Counted from the first letter of the stretch, positions 1-8,238 are shown. The stretch is DNA of 38,983 nt from an uncultured Lachnospiraceae bacterium (GCA_900553355.1 USDK01000028.1:1-38983); one strand, 5' to 3'. Program-made: numbers and translations. The notes: generated from the letters alone by a model not told the origin.

Positions 1-169
1 TGATCGCACCCAGCTGGATCACTACGTTGAACATTTCCATAAACTCGTCGCTCATGCCAGGCGACAACAGATCCCCCACCAGGATCAGATGTCCGGTACT
101 GCTGACCGGAAGCCACTCCGTAATTCCTTCTACAATCCCAAGGATAATTACTTTTAATACGTCTAACAT
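1..169 (-). CDS. uppP: Undecaprenyl-diphosphatase UppP/BacA, N-terminal part (runs off window)
   Basis: This partial gene reads leftward out of the window; the first 56 codons are present. The translation begins MLDVLKVIILGIVEGITEW and continues with the family signature EGITEWLPVSSTGH at residues 14-27, which lies in the membrane-embedded catalytic region of UppP. The enzyme recycles the undecaprenyl carrier lipid by removing a phosphate from undecaprenyl diphosphate, supports cell-wall synthesis, and can give bacitracin resistance. The ATG at 169 is preceded by a GGGAG ribosome binding site. It follows the HAD gene stop by about 20 bases, so it is probably the last of a three-gene operon. 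Family assignment is from the signature; the C-terminal half is not visible. Confidence 0.9.
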   Translation of the reverse strand, partial: MLDVLKVIILGIVEGITEWLPVSSTGHLILVGDLLSPGMSDEFMEMFNVVIQLGAI

Positions 170-189
170 TTACTTCTCCCTTCTCTTAC

Positions 190-1017
190 CTACAGCACAT
201 ATTTTTCAATAAATCTGGCGACTCCCTCTTCATCGTTGGACTCTGTCACATAATCTGCCGCTTCTATGACCTCCGGAATACTGTTGGCAACAGCTGCCCC
301 GATCCCGGCCATCTTTACCATCTGGATATCATTTACCGCATCTCCGAACACCAGCACCTCTTTTACTGGAATCCCCAGCATATCTGCAAGCAGGCAGACA
401 GCCCTTCCCTTATTGACTCCGGCTGCATTGATCTCAATATTATTTTCCAGGACGCTGGTCACTTCAATATCCGGAATCTCCAAAATCCGCTTCAGCGCCT
501 GATCCCTCTCTCCGGGCAGGGCAAACAGCCCCTGTAGTTTATCTACGCCTCTTTTCTCCTGCTCAAACTTCTCCATCACATCTCCTACAGGCATCCTTGT
601 AGAAACCACATAATTCGCCATGGGTGGATAAGAAATATACTTTTCAATCTGTGCAAGACAGCTTTCCGGCGCATATCCGGTCCCGTCAAAATAGACCTCC
701 CGCATAGCGTCATAGTCTCCCATGATCTTAAGGATTTCTCTTGCCGTATCCACCGGGACCAGATCTTCATGCAGGATCCGTTTTTCTTTCCGGTCTACGA
801 TCCTTCCTCCGTTTGCAGAGATTACATAACGGATACCCGGAATAGCCAGCAGCTCTTCCGGCACCCCGCACAAGGGGCGGCCGGTGATCGGCAGCACCAC
901 GATTCCCTGACTGGCTGCCTGACTTAGCACCTCTGCCGTGTGCGGCAGCAGACGCTTATCGGTTGTCAGCAGTGTCCCGTCCAGATCGACTCCGATCATC
1001 TTCACTTTAAGCTTCAT
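190..1017 (-). CDS. Cof-type HAD-superfamily hydrolase
   Basis: A HAD phosphatase of the Cof/YwpJ type (about 275 aa), expected to dephosphorylate small phosphorylated metabolites in the cytoplasm. Motif I is DLDGTLL with nucleophile Asp near residue 11. Motif II is the ITGRP stretch, and motif IV is GDAVNDIQMVKMAGIGAAVANS-like near the C terminus, with a cap domain between motifs II and III. The ATG at 1017 is chosen over the in-frame TTG at 1020. Either way the start lies inside the upstream gene (overlap about 11 bases), which implies translational coupling. An AGGAGG lies about 13 bases upstream, inside the end of the upstream gene. Substrate cannot be told from sequence. Confidence 0.88.
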   Translation of the reverse strand: MKLKVKMIGVDLDGTLLTTDKRLLPHTAEVLSQAASQGIVVLPITGRPLCGVPEELLAIPGIRYVISANGGRIVDRKEKRILHEDLVPVDTAREILKIMGDYDAMREVYFDGTGYAPESCLAQIEKYISYPPMANYVVSTRMPVGDVMEKFEQEKRGVDKLQGLFALPGERDQALKRILEIPDIEVTSVLENNIEINAAGVNKGRAVCLLADMLGIPVKEVLVFGDAVNDIQMVKMAGIGAAVANSIPEVIEAADYVTESNDEEGVARFIEKYVL

Positions 1018-1588
1018 CAATCACCAATTCCCTCCTGTCTGCCAGAAACCGGAATCTGTTAAGGCTGATCTTGTCATGACTTTGTTCGAATGCCATCTTC
1101 GCATGATCTTCCATCTTTTTTACTACCTCCGGCTGTCCTCCAGGAGCAAACAGCACAGTATCTTTTGCCGGAACCATGATAACCAGATCGTCTTTCAGCT
1201 TATCTACACACACCTGCCAGATATGCTTCAGGCAGATAGCACTGGCCTCATGATGTCCGTCCGCCAGCACCGCAAACGCGCCATACCAGGTATTTCCGAT
1301 CACAAACTCCACGTCCCTCACCAGGTTTTCACAGGATCTGTGATAGAGAGCTTCGATGTCACAGCCTGGCGGAAGCATGGAATCCTTCAGGATTTCAAAG
1401 ACGTCTCCCTGTCGCTTTATTACAAATATAATCTTCAAATCCCCCAGGAATGCCACTACCGGTGCATCTTTCTCAGAAAAATGTTTTCCGTTCAGCGCCT
1501 GTGTATCTATAAGGTCTTTTTTGATCCAGGGATAGATATGATCCTCAATGGTTTTCCACTGATAATGAGGCTCTTTATACTTTTCCAT
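1007..1588 (-). CDS. DUF1444 (YtpQ-like) family protein
   Basis: A cytoplasmic protein of about 193 aa with no signal peptide or membrane segment. The middle and C-terminal part resembles DUF1444/YtpQ proteins: an ENLVRDVEF stretch, then a GHHEASAICLKHIW block and an LVIMVPAKDTVLFAP block, which match the pattern of a small residue-rich helix followed by a 'vPsrD' strand. Its biochemical function is unknown. A longer reading from ATG 1606 is possible, but ATG 1588 has an AAGGAG seven bases upstream and is preferred. It is the first gene of an operon with the HAD hydrolase and uppP and is divergent from the MATE gene. The family call is by eye. Confidence 0.65.
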   Translation of the reverse strand: MEKYKEPHYQWKTIEDHIYPWIKKDLIDTQALNGKHFSEKDAPVVAFLGDLKIIFVIKRQGDVFEILKDSMLPPGCDIEALYHRSCENLVRDVEFVIGNTWYGAFAVLADGHHEASAICLKHIWQVCVDKLKDDLVIMVPAKDTVLFAPGGQPEVVKKMEDHAKMAFEQSHDKISLNRFRFLADRRELVIDEA

Positions 1589-1633
1589 TTGGCTTCTCCT
1601 TACCATTCTACATTTTCCTTACCATTTTAACAA

Positions 1634-1655
1634 AAATCGCTTTATAAAGCAATTT
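1634..1655. promoter_or_regulatory. Palindrome between divergent DUF1444 and MATE genes
   Basis: A 22-base near-perfect palindrome with a perfect 12-base core (GCTTTATAAAGC at 1639-1650) and AAAT/ATTT arms. One mismatched position on each side separates core from arms. It lies in the 125-base gap between divergent genes, where both promoters must sit, so an operator is plausible. It could also be a fortuitous AT-rich dyad. Confidence 0.35.
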
Positions 1656-1713
1656 CTTAATGATATGATGGTTGTGGATATTCACAAAATATAAAAATTG
1701 GGAGTAATCTGGT

Positions 1714-3087
1714 ATGAACACTGAGAGTAAAACTTCGAATCCAATCACCAATGGCGTGATCTGGAAACAGCTACTGATCTTTTTCTTTCCGATCATGGTA
1801 GGCACTTTGTTCCAGCAACTCTACAACACCGTAGATGCCGTGATCGTCGGCCGTTTTGTGGGGAAACAGGCCCTGGCCAGTGTGGGCGGATCAGCCGCCG
1901 TTCTGTCCAACTTTGTCATCGGATTTTTTACCGGCCTTTCAGCCGGTGCCACCGTTATCATTTCTCAGTATTATGGTGCGAGAGATGAAAAAAATCTGAA
2001 TAAAGGACTACATACTGCTTATGCATTTTCTATCATCGCCAGCATCCTTATTTCTATCATCGGATGGTTTGCGACACCGGGACTTCTCCGGCTTTTGAAA
2101 ACGCCGGCAGATACGATCCCGGACTCTATCCTCTATCTGCGGATCTATTTTCTTGGCATCCTTTTTACTCTGATCTATAATATGGGCTCTGCCATCATGC
2201 GTGCGCTGGGTGATTCCAGACGCCCTTTGTACTATCTGATGATCTGCTGCTTCTTAAATATCGTGCTGGATCTTTTTACTGTTGTCATCCTTGGGATGGG
2301 CATTGCAGGTGCGGCCATTGCCACCGTTATTTCTCAGGCAGTCAGCGCAGTCCTGGTCACTCGTTCGCTGATGAAATCTTATGATCTGCTGAAGCTGCGG
2401 CTGAGAGCGATCCGGATTCACCCGGATCTTCTCCGGGCAGAATTCCGGATCGGACTGCCGGGAGGCCTCCAATCCTGTGCGTACAGCATTTCCAATATTA
2501 TTATCCAGACCGCGATCAACAACTTCGGCACCGATACCGCGGCGGCATGGGCAGCCTTTGGTAAGGTAGACGCCATCTTCTGGACAATCACCGGGTCTTT
2601 TGGCATCACCATCGCCACCTTTGCCGGACAAAATTACGGCGCCCGGAAATACGACCGTATCCAGAAAAGTGTCAGAGTCTGTCTTGGCATGTCTCTGGCT
2701 CTCTGTGGAGGACTTCTGCTTTTCCTGTTTACCTGCTGCCGTCCACTCTATTATGCTTTTACCACGGATCCGACCGTCGTGGAGATTGGCGTCTACATGC
2801 TGCGGCTGATCACGCCCAGCTACCTGATCTACATTTTCGTGGAGATCTTTGCCGGAGCGCTAAGGGGGATCGGCGATGTCCTGATCCCTACCTCCTTTAC
2901 CTTGGGCGGTGTATTGATCATCCGGCTGTCCTGGATCCTTTTTGTCACGCCGATGACCGGAGAGCTTTCTACGCTTCTTTACAGCTATCCTCTGGCCTGG
3001 GGAGCCACGGCGCTGCTTTTGATCCCTTATTACTTCCGCAGGAAGAAAAAGCTTCTGAATCCTGCATCCTCCGCTGTTTCCCTATAA
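1714..3087 (+). CDS. MATE family multidrug/sodium efflux transporter
   Basis: A 457-aa polytopic membrane protein with about 12 hydrophobic segments. The N-terminal half carries the MATE pattern FFFPIMVGTLFQQLYNTVDA, then VGRFVGKQALASVGG and SAGATVIISQYYGA. The C-terminal half repeats it with FGITIATFAGQNYGA. MATE proteins export cationic drugs or metabolites in exchange for H+ or Na+. The ATG is preceded by GGGAG. The gene is monocistronic and ends in a strong hairpin terminator. It lies outside the ureide operons and has no obvious tie to them; its substrate is unknown. Confidence 0.93.
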   Translation: MNTESKTSNPITNGVIWKQLLIFFFPIMVGTLFQQLYNTVDAVIVGRFVGKQALASVGGSAAVLSNFVIGFFTGLSAGATVIISQYYGARDEKNLNKGLHTAYAFSIIASILISIIGWFATPGLLRLLKTPADTIPDSILYLRIYFLGILFTLIYNMGSAIMRALGDSRRPLYYLMICCFLNIVLDLFTVVILGMGIAGAAIATVISQAVSAVLVTRSLMKSYDLLKLRLRAIRIHPDLLRAEFRIGLPGGLQSCAYSISNIIIQTAINNFGTDTAAAWAAFGKVDAIFWTITGSFGITIATFAGQNYGARKYDRIQKSVRVCLGMSLALCGGLLLFLFTCCRPLYYAFTTDPTVVEIGVYMLRLITPSYLIYIFVEIFAGALRGIGDVLIPTSFTLGGVLIIRLSWILFVTPMTGELSTLLYSYPLAWGATALLLIPYYFRRKKKLLNPASSAVSL

Positions 3088-3124
3088 AAAGATCCGCGCT
3101 GCAGTCTGGCAGCGCGGATCTTTT
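3087..3124. terminator. Bidirectional intrinsic terminator
   Basis: A perfect 16-bp stem (3087-3102 with 3109-3124) with a six-base loop, GC-rich in the middle, and an A-run/T-run on opposite sides. It lies between the convergent MATE gene and nitroreductase gene and can end transcription of both. Confidence 0.93.
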
Positions 3125-3149
3125 CTGTCATGCATATATCTGTTTTTTG

Positions 3150-3677
3150 TTAGAACTTTTCGTAATGAACTTTCTCCATCGGCAGCTGATCCAGTTCGTA
3201 TGCAGGCTGTTTTACTGCCGGCATTCCAAGAACCAGAATCGCCTGAAGCTTATAATTCTCCGGGAATCCAAGTCTTGCACGTACATATTCTTCTGTTGTA
3301 GTGTCAGCATCTGCCTTCCGAAGTCTTCCCTGCAGCCAGCAGCTTCCTACGCCCAGATGATCTGCCATCAGGTGCATATTTGCCATTGCTACGGAGCAGT
3401 CTTCTACCCATACGTCCTGGCTTTCCGCATCACCGATCACAACAATGGCGCATTTTGCTTCTTTCAGCATAGCCACACCACCTTCACGGCATCCGGACAG
3501 TTCATCCAGCATAGCTTTATCTTTTACTACGATAAACTCCCATGGACGTTTTGCCTTTCCAGACTCTGCAAGCAGTCCTGCCTGAAGGATTTTGGTAAGA
3601 CTTTCCTCCGGGATCTCCTCATCAGTATATTTCCGGATGCTCCGGCGTAATCTCATCATGTCTAATAATTCCATCAT
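3150..3677 (-). CDS. Nitroreductase family protein
   Basis: An FMN-dependent nitroreductase-fold protein of about 175 aa. It opens with the typical RLRRSIRKYTDEEIPEE segment (flavin-binding RRSIR), followed by ILQAGLLAESGKAKRPWEF, in which the PWEF positions match the family's flavin/substrate region. Later it has LMADHLGVGSCWLQG and a C-terminal LVLGMPA. Such enzymes use NAD(P)H to reduce nitro groups, quinones or flavins. The start is placed at ATG 3677, which has a GGAAG seven bases upstream, rather than at the longer reading from 3722. It is downstream of etfA on the same strand but separated by about 150 bases with its own possible promoter. Its role in the ureide island is doubtful. Confidence 0.88.
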   Translation of the reverse strand: MMELLDMMRLRRSIRKYTDEEIPEESLTKILQAGLLAESGKAKRPWEFIVVKDKAMLDELSGCREGGVAMLKEAKCAIVVIGDAESQDVWVEDCSVAMANMHLMADHLGVGSCWLQGRLRKADADTTTEEYVRARLGFPENYKLQAILVLGMPAVKQPAYELDQLPMEKVHYEKF

Positions 3678-3746
3678 CAACGCTTCCTTTCTTAAAATAA
3701 TGTATTTATATCCAGCGGACATTTCTTCCGCTTTCTGGCATTCTCA

Positions 3747-3796
3747 CCCCAAAACGGGGAAGGATTGCTGCCATAACTATTATAACAACAATCCTT
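3747..3796 (-). repeat. Two tandem hairpins in the etfA-nitroreductase gap
   Basis: An 11-bp stem (3760-3770 with 3786-3796, one G-T pair) is followed on the minus strand by a CCCC/GGGG hairpin (3747-3759). Neither is followed by a T-run, so a classic terminator is not supported. They may protect the etfA 3' end or slow readthrough. Confidence 0.5.
3779..3784 (-). promoter_or_regulatory. Possible -10 box for nitroreductase
   Basis: A perfect TATAAT lies about 100 bases upstream of the nitroreductase start on the minus strand. No convincing -35 hexamer sits at 16-18 bases, and the box lies in the loop of the hairpin described at 3747-3796, so this is tentative. Confidence 0.35.
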
Positions 3797-3824
3797 TATT
3801 TTTGCATTATTTAAATTGGAGGGA

Positions 3825-4802
3825 TTATAGCTCTAAGTAAGCTTTTAATACCTCGTTCAGATCTTCTGCAATACCATAATCTGCAATGTTATAGATCGGC
3901 GCATTTTCATCAGTATTGATCGCAACAAGAAGCTTGGTATCCTTGATTCCTTCCGTATGCTGGATCGCTCCGGACACGCCAAGAGAGATACAGATCTTCG
4001 GACGGATGGTAAATCCTGTCTGGCCGATCTGATTCTGGAATGGGATCTGGCCGGTATCCGCCAGCGGTCTGGTCCCGCCGATCGCAGCCCCGATCTTGTC
4101 CGCAAAAGCTTTCAAAAGAGCAAAACTTTCCGGCTCCTCAGCACCTCTTCCGCCGACAACTACAACCTCTGCTGCCAGGATACTGTCTGTCTCAGCTTCC
4201 GCCGGAACTGCTTCTACAACTTCAATCCTGGATTCTGGAAGTGTAATGTCATCATAATATGTGACCTTTGCTTTCCCTGCCCCCTCATAAGGGGTATAGA
4301 CTCCGGGTCTCACCGTCATCATCTGGGGATAATAGCCTTCTTTTGTCACGATCGTGACAAAAACATTCTCGCCAAAGGAAGGTTTGTTTTGTTTGATATA
4401 GTAAGACCCGTCTTCTCTTTTATCTACCAGAAGTTCTGTACAGTCTGCTGTCAGTCCGCAATTAAGCTTCACAGCTACCCGTGAAAAGATAGACCGTCCC
4501 ATAGGGGTTGCCGGAACCAGCACGCTGGAAGGATCTATTTTTTTCAGCATATCTGCGACTACCTGGCTCAATGCATCATCCTGGAACGCACAGTCTCTGT
4601 CCGTTTTTACTGCATAAACTTCATCTACGCCTGACTCTTTCAACTGATCAACAAGAGCTTCACATTCTTTTCCTGCGACAATAGCCTGAATTGGTTCCTT
4701 TGTCGTCTCTTTGATTTTATGTGCTGCGGAGATCAGTTCTGCTGTGACAGGCTCAATTTTTCCATTATAATTTTCTGCATAAACGCAAATTCCATTCGCC
4801 AT
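3825..4802 (-). CDS. etfA: Electron transfer flavoprotein alpha subunit
   Basis: A 325-aa EtfA/FixB. The C-terminal FAD-binding domain is clear: VVVGGRGAEEPESF, then AAIGGTRPLADTGQIPF, QIGQTGFTIRPK and ISLGVSGAIQHTEG, the usual series of flavin contacts. With EtfB it forms a soluble heterodimer that carries electrons between a dehydrogenase and a quinone, NAD or ferredoxin partner. Its start overlaps the etfB stop by one base (TAATG), so the subunits are translationally coupled. It is the last gene of the unit M20 amidohydrolase, FAD oxidoreductase, etfB, etfA, which suggests the oxidoreductase is its direct electron partner. Whether the pair is bifurcating cannot be decided by eye. Confidence 0.95.
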   Translation of the reverse strand: MANGICVYAENYNGKIEPVTAELISAAHKIKETTKEPIQAIVAGKECEALVDQLKESGVDEVYAVKTDRDCAFQDDALSQVVADMLKKIDPSSVLVPATPMGRSIFSRVAVKLNCGLTADCTELLVDKREDGSYYIKQNKPSFGENVFVTIVTKEGYYPQMMTVRPGVYTPYEGAGKAKVTYYDDITLPESRIEVVEAVPAEAETDSILAAEVVVVGGRGAEEPESFALLKAFADKIGAAIGGTRPLADTGQIPFQNQIGQTGFTIRPKICISLGVSGAIQHTEGIKDTKLLVAINTDENAPIYNIADYGIAEDLNEVLKAYLEL

Positions 4803-5596
4803 TACTCTTTTCCTTTCTCCGTCTCAATCAACTCTTTCAGTTTCTCGGCCAGTTCCTTCGGTGTTCCTGTCAGGAATTCTGCCTTTCTGTCGCTCTCAGG
4901 CTCGAAGGAGTCTGTTACGACTGTCGGGGAACCCTTAAGACCTACTTCTTCTGGATTCATACCCATCTCTTCATTGGTATAAACCGCCAGAGGTTTGGAC
5001 TTCGCTGCACGCTTGGTACGAAGTGTCGCAAGTCTTGGCTCATTGGCGCCAAAGTTTACGCTCAGCACCGCCGGCATGGCAGCCTTAATAGTCAGATCCA
5101 GCCCCTGGAACTTTTTGATGATCGTTACCTTATCCGGCTCGCTCTCATTATAGGAAACAGACTGGATCTCTGTCACATGTGGGATGTCCAGAAATTCTGC
5201 GACCATCGCACCCACCTGACCGGTCGCGCCGTCCGCAGACAGCGCACCGCCCATAATCAGATCGAATGTACCATACTTCTTAATTCCTTCTGCCAGAACT
5301 TTGGCTGTTGCGATCGTATCTGCACCGCCAAAGACACGGTCTGTAATCAGGCAGCTTTCATCGCATCCGAGCGCCATTGCGTCCCGAAGTGCTTTTTCTG
5401 CATCCGGAGGTCCCATAGTAAACACGACTACCTTGCCGTCTGTCTGTTCTTTCAGGACAAGAGCGGCCTCAATGGCATTCAGGTCAGACGGGTTGATCAT
5501 TCCTTCTGAGCTTGCCCGTACCAGGGCATGTGTTTCAGGATCTACCGATACATCATTCGAAACCGGAACCTGTTTAATCAGTACTGCTATATTCAT
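4802..5596 (-). CDS. etfB: Electron transfer flavoprotein beta subunit
   Basis: A 264-aa EtfB/FixA beginning MNIAVLIKQVPVSNDVSVD, the standard beta-subunit N terminus, with the nucleotide-binding stretch GGALSADGATGQVG and the region SVNFGANEPRLATL that matches the conserved NEPR loop. It pairs with EtfA and binds AMP, or a second FAD in bifurcating types. It starts 19 bases after the FAD oxidoreductase stop in the same operon. The ATG at 5596 has a GAGAG-type Shine-Dalgarno sequence. The tight coupling with a DAO-family oxidoreductase resembles the pairing of dimethylglycine or sarcosine dehydrogenases with ETF known in other organisms. Confidence 0.95.
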   Translation of the reverse strand: MNIAVLIKQVPVSNDVSVDPETHALVRASSEGMINPSDLNAIEAALVLKEQTDGKVVVFTMGPPDAEKALRDAMALGCDESCLITDRVFGGADTIATAKVLAEGIKKYGTFDLIMGGALSADGATGQVGAMVAEFLDIPHVTEIQSVSYNESEPDKVTIIKKFQGLDLTIKAAMPAVLSVNFGANEPRLATLRTKRAAKSKPLAVYTNEEMGMNPEEVGLKGSPTVVTDSFEPESDRKAEFLTGTPKELAEKLKELIETEKGKE

Positions 5597-5615
5597 ACTA
5601 TTCTCTCCGTTCTAC

Positions 5616-6776
5616 TTATTTCATCAGACGCTTGAATGACCAGTCTTCCAGTAATGGAGTGGATTCTCCGCGCATGATCAGTTTCGCAAGGTCTCTGCTG
5701 GCTGCAGGTGCTTCGATGACACCATTTCCGCCATATCCTGTTGCAAGGATATATCCCTCTACCGGAGTCTCTCCTAAGATAGGAAGGAAATCCTTTGGCT
5801 CTGCACGGTAGGACAGCCAGGAGGATACAAGACCACTGTCTACGATACCTGGAACCTTTGCCTCCAGCTGGTCTAACAGGAAGTCGATGAAGTAATCATC
5901 TGTTCCGCCTGTTGCTGGAAGCTTGTCCGGATCCCACTGTCCGGCATGCATCGGATTGCTAAGATCCATGGACAGGTGAGATTTACAGATAAAGATGTTG
6001 TCCCCTGCTCTCAGTGCATAGAATTCCGGATATTTCAATACCGGGAAGGTGTAGTTTAATTTCTTTCCCGGAGGACAGAGGAAGAATGCTTCCGCTTTTG
6101 TATGCCAGATCGGCACATCCAGTCCTACCATATCACCGGTAAACTTGCTCCATGGTCCGGTACAGTCTACCACATAATCAAATTCATATGTCTCGCCTTC
6201 GTCTGTCTTCAGGCCTTTGATCTTGTTGTCTTCTACCAGTACCTCTGTTACTTTTACACCAGTCTTGATGGTGCCGCCGTTTTTCTGCATCTTCTTTGCG
6301 TAAGTATTGGAGATCATGGTACCGTCAAAATATCCGTCGTCCTGAGTATAACCAGCTCCCAGGATATTTTCGGTTGAGATGTCAGGCAGGATTTCTTTGA
6401 TGCGGTCTTTGTCTGTAATGTATTCTCCTGTATATCCTGCTGCCTTTGCAAGTGCGATACCTGTCTTAATTGTAGCTTCTACCTGCTCATTGGTTGCAAC
6501 TACCAGAGTTCCTGTCTTGTCAAATCCTGCAGATCCTTTTTCCTCTGCTTCCATCTTCAGATAAGACTCAAATCCGTAAAGTCTTACGTCCCAGTATCTG
6601 TTCTTCAAAGAGTCATCAAACAGACATACCGTTCCGGCTGATTTTGCTGTAGAAGCTCCTCCGATCGTATCCTTTTCAAACACGATCACCTCTGCGTTAT
6701 CATAGAGGCTTAAGTGATAGCCAAGACATGCTCCTGAAATACCTCCACCGATAATACCAATTTTTTTCTTTTCCAT
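5616..6776 (-). CDS. DAO-family FAD-dependent oxidoreductase (glycine/sarcosine oxidase-like)
   Basis: A 386-aa flavoenzyme. The N terminus has the dinucleotide-binding GIIGGGISGACLG (residues 7-19), followed by an acidic VFEKD that would bind the FAD ribose. The middle has VVDCTGPWSK, and the C terminus has the FAD-closing ILATGYGGNGVIEAPAASR. This order is that of the DAO fold (D-amino acid, glycine and sarcosine oxidases, dimethylglycine dehydrogenase). No membrane or signal segment is seen, so it is cytosolic. The gene lies between an M20 amidohydrolase (26 bases upstream) and etfBA (19 bases downstream). I infer that it acts as a dehydrogenase passing electrons to ETF rather than to oxygen. 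Candidate substrates are an amino acid released by the amidohydrolase, or ureidoglycine; the sequence does not settle this. Confidence 0.85.
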   Translation of the reverse strand: MEKKKIGIIGGGISGACLGYHLSLYDNAEVIVFEKDTIGGASTAKSAGTVCLFDDSLKNRYWDVRLYGFESYLKMEAEEKGSAGFDKTGTLVVATNEQVEATIKTGIALAKAAGYTGEYITDKDRIKEILPDISTENILGAGYTQDDGYFDGTMISNTYAKKMQKNGGTIKTGVKVTEVLVEDNKIKGLKTDEGETYEFDYVVDCTGPWSKFTGDMVGLDVPIWHTKAEAFFLCPPGKKLNYTFPVLKYPEFYALRAGDNIFICKSHLSMDLSNPMHAGQWDPDKLPATGGTDDYFIDFLLDQLEAKVPGIVDSGLVSSWLSYRAEPKDFLPILGETPVEGYILATGYGGNGVIEAPAASRDLAKLIMRGESTPLLEDWSFKRLMK

Positions 6777-6802
6777 ACCATTACCTGCCTTTCTTTTTTT
6801 AT

Positions 6803-8053
6803 TTATTTAACATGGCCATCCATGTTATCTACTTCTAGAATAGTGTTCAGAAGGAGCTGGGCTCCCTGCTCGATATCCGCATCCTCTGTAAATTCATATC
6901 TGGAATGACTGATGCCGTCCACACTGGGAACAAAGATCATTCCGGTCGGAAATACTCCTGTCATGATCAGAGAATCATGGAAGGCTCCGCTTGGGACCAC
7001 CCTGTAATCCACACCCATTTCCTGAACTGCTTTCTCAATCGCGCCCTTTACCCATTCGGACATAGGCGCCGGTTCATGATAGGAGATCTGTGTAAAGCTG
7101 TACTCCTCTCCCATCTCTTTGCATACCTGATCCAGATATTCCCTGGTCTTTTTCTCTATACATTCAATCACTTCTGCATGCTGATCCCGGATCTCCAGGT
7201 TAAAGACACAGCTGCCTGGAACTACATTGACCGAATTCGGCTGTACTTTGATCGTTCCTACCGTCGCTACGGTATATTCATTGCCGTTTTCCCTGACAAT
7301 CTCCGGTACCTGTGCAATAAACTTCGATGCAGCGACCAGCGCGTCCTTGCGGTCTGCCATGATCGTGCTTCCGGCATGATTTGCTTCTCCTGTGATCACG
7401 ATTTCATAACGGCTGACCCCGGCAATGGAAGAAACCACTCCGATAGGTGTTTTACTTTTATAGAGAGATGCACCCTGCTCCACATGAAGCTCCATAAAGC
7501 AATGCACATCTTTCGGATCTATCTTGGCTTTCGGTGCGTCTGCCACGGTGATTCCATATGATTTGATCACGTCTGACCGCCTGTTTCCATACAGATCAAC
7601 ATCTGACTCTCTGATATCCAGTTCCTGTCCGCAGATCGCGCTGCTTCCAAGAAGTCCGCTTCCGAAGCGGAATCCTTCTTCATCGGTAAATACGATGACT
7701 TCCAGCGGATGACGCAGTTTCTTTCCATTCTCAACCAATGTCTCGACTGCTTCCAGCCCGGAAACACATCCTACCACACCGTCATATTTTCCACCGTCCG
7801 GCACCGTGTCCAGATGCGATCCGGTCATGATTGCCGGAAGTGTGGGATCTTCGCCCTCCAGTCTGGCATGGATATTGCCTGCCTCGTCCACTCTTGGTTC
7901 AATTCCCAGCTTACGGAAATAGTTCACGAAGGTTTCCCTTCCCTTTACATCTTCCGGAGAATAAGCCATCCGGGTAAATGTTCCGTCTTCTTTCTTGCCG
8001 CACTGATAGATCTCTTCCAGACGGGAGTGAATTCTTTCAATGTTTACTTTCAT
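6803..8053 (-). CDS. M20 family hydantoinase/carbamoylase-type amidohydrolase (second AllC-like enzyme)
   Basis: A 416-aa zinc-dependent amidohydrolase of the family containing allantoate amidohydrolase, beta-ureidopropionase and N-carbamoyl-L-amino acid hydrolase. Metal ligands are visible: His80 in TGSHLDTV, Asp91 in GGKYDGVVG, Glu125/126 in VFTDEEGFRFGSG, the His of MELHVEQG, and a C-terminal GAFHDS. The dimerisation/lid region with GEANHAGSTIMADRKDA is in place. It hydrolyses an N-carbamoyl or amidine bond and releases ammonia and CO2. It is only broadly similar to the other M20 enzyme here (10036-11283), so it may act on a different ureide, for example an N-carbamoyl amino acid. It heads the operon that continues into the FAD oxidoreductase and etfBA. 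A GGAGGGAG site precedes the ATG. Confidence 0.88.
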   Translation of the reverse strand: MKVNIERIHSRLEEIYQCGKKEDGTFTRMAYSPEDVKGRETFVNYFRKLGIEPRVDEAGNIHARLEGEDPTLPAIMTGSHLDTVPDGGKYDGVVGCVSGLEAVETLVENGKKLRHPLEVIVFTDEEGFRFGSGLLGSSAICGQELDIRESDVDLYGNRRSDVIKSYGITVADAPKAKIDPKDVHCFMELHVEQGASLYKSKTPIGVVSSIAGVSRYEIVITGEANHAGSTIMADRKDALVAASKFIAQVPEIVRENGNEYTVATVGTIKVQPNSVNVVPGSCVFNLEIRDQHAEVIECIEKKTREYLDQVCKEMGEEYSFTQISYHEPAPMSEWVKGAIEKAVQEMGVDYRVVPSGAFHDSLIMTGVFPTGMIFVPSVDGISHSRYEFTEDADIEQGAQLLLNTILEVDNMDGHVK

Positions 8054-8130
8054 AATCTCCCTCCATTTGTTTCTACAACATGCACAGTTTCGCTCTTCTA
8101 TTTATAGATGAATTCTCTGTTTTGCACATT

Positions 8131-8136
8131 ATTATA
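8131..8136 (-). promoter_or_regulatory. Probable promoter of the M20-oxidoreductase-etfBA operon
   Basis: A perfect TATAAT -10 box on the minus strand lies about 80 bases before the amidohydrolase start, just downstream of the pucR terminator. The -35 is poor (TGTAAT at 16 bases). A TTTGTTAA sequence upstream, close to what I recall of the Bacillus PucR box (TTGGTTAA core), could be an activator site. The GGTCGACC palindrome of the other two operons is absent here. Confidence 0.5.
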
Positions 8137-8173
8137 GATAATTTTTTAACAAATTACATCGGATTAAAAAGAT

Positions 8174-8217
8174 AAAAAAAGAAAGATAATTTATCTACCT
8201 TGGATAAACTATCTTTC
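8174..8217 (-). terminator. Intrinsic terminator after pucR
   Basis: A 15-bp stem (8181-8195 with 8203-8217, one G-T pair) with a seven-base loop is followed on the minus strand by seven T residues. It starts about 20 bases past the pucR-type stop, so the regulator is transcribed separately from the operon that follows. Confidence 0.92.
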
Positions 8218-8238
8218 CCTTCTGTTATATGCGCAATA

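Noticed and set aside
938..1630. Long plus-strand reading frame opposite the HAD and DUF1444 genes
   Set aside because: It lies antisense over two genes with clear family motifs, has no ribosome site, and its translation shows no domain pattern.
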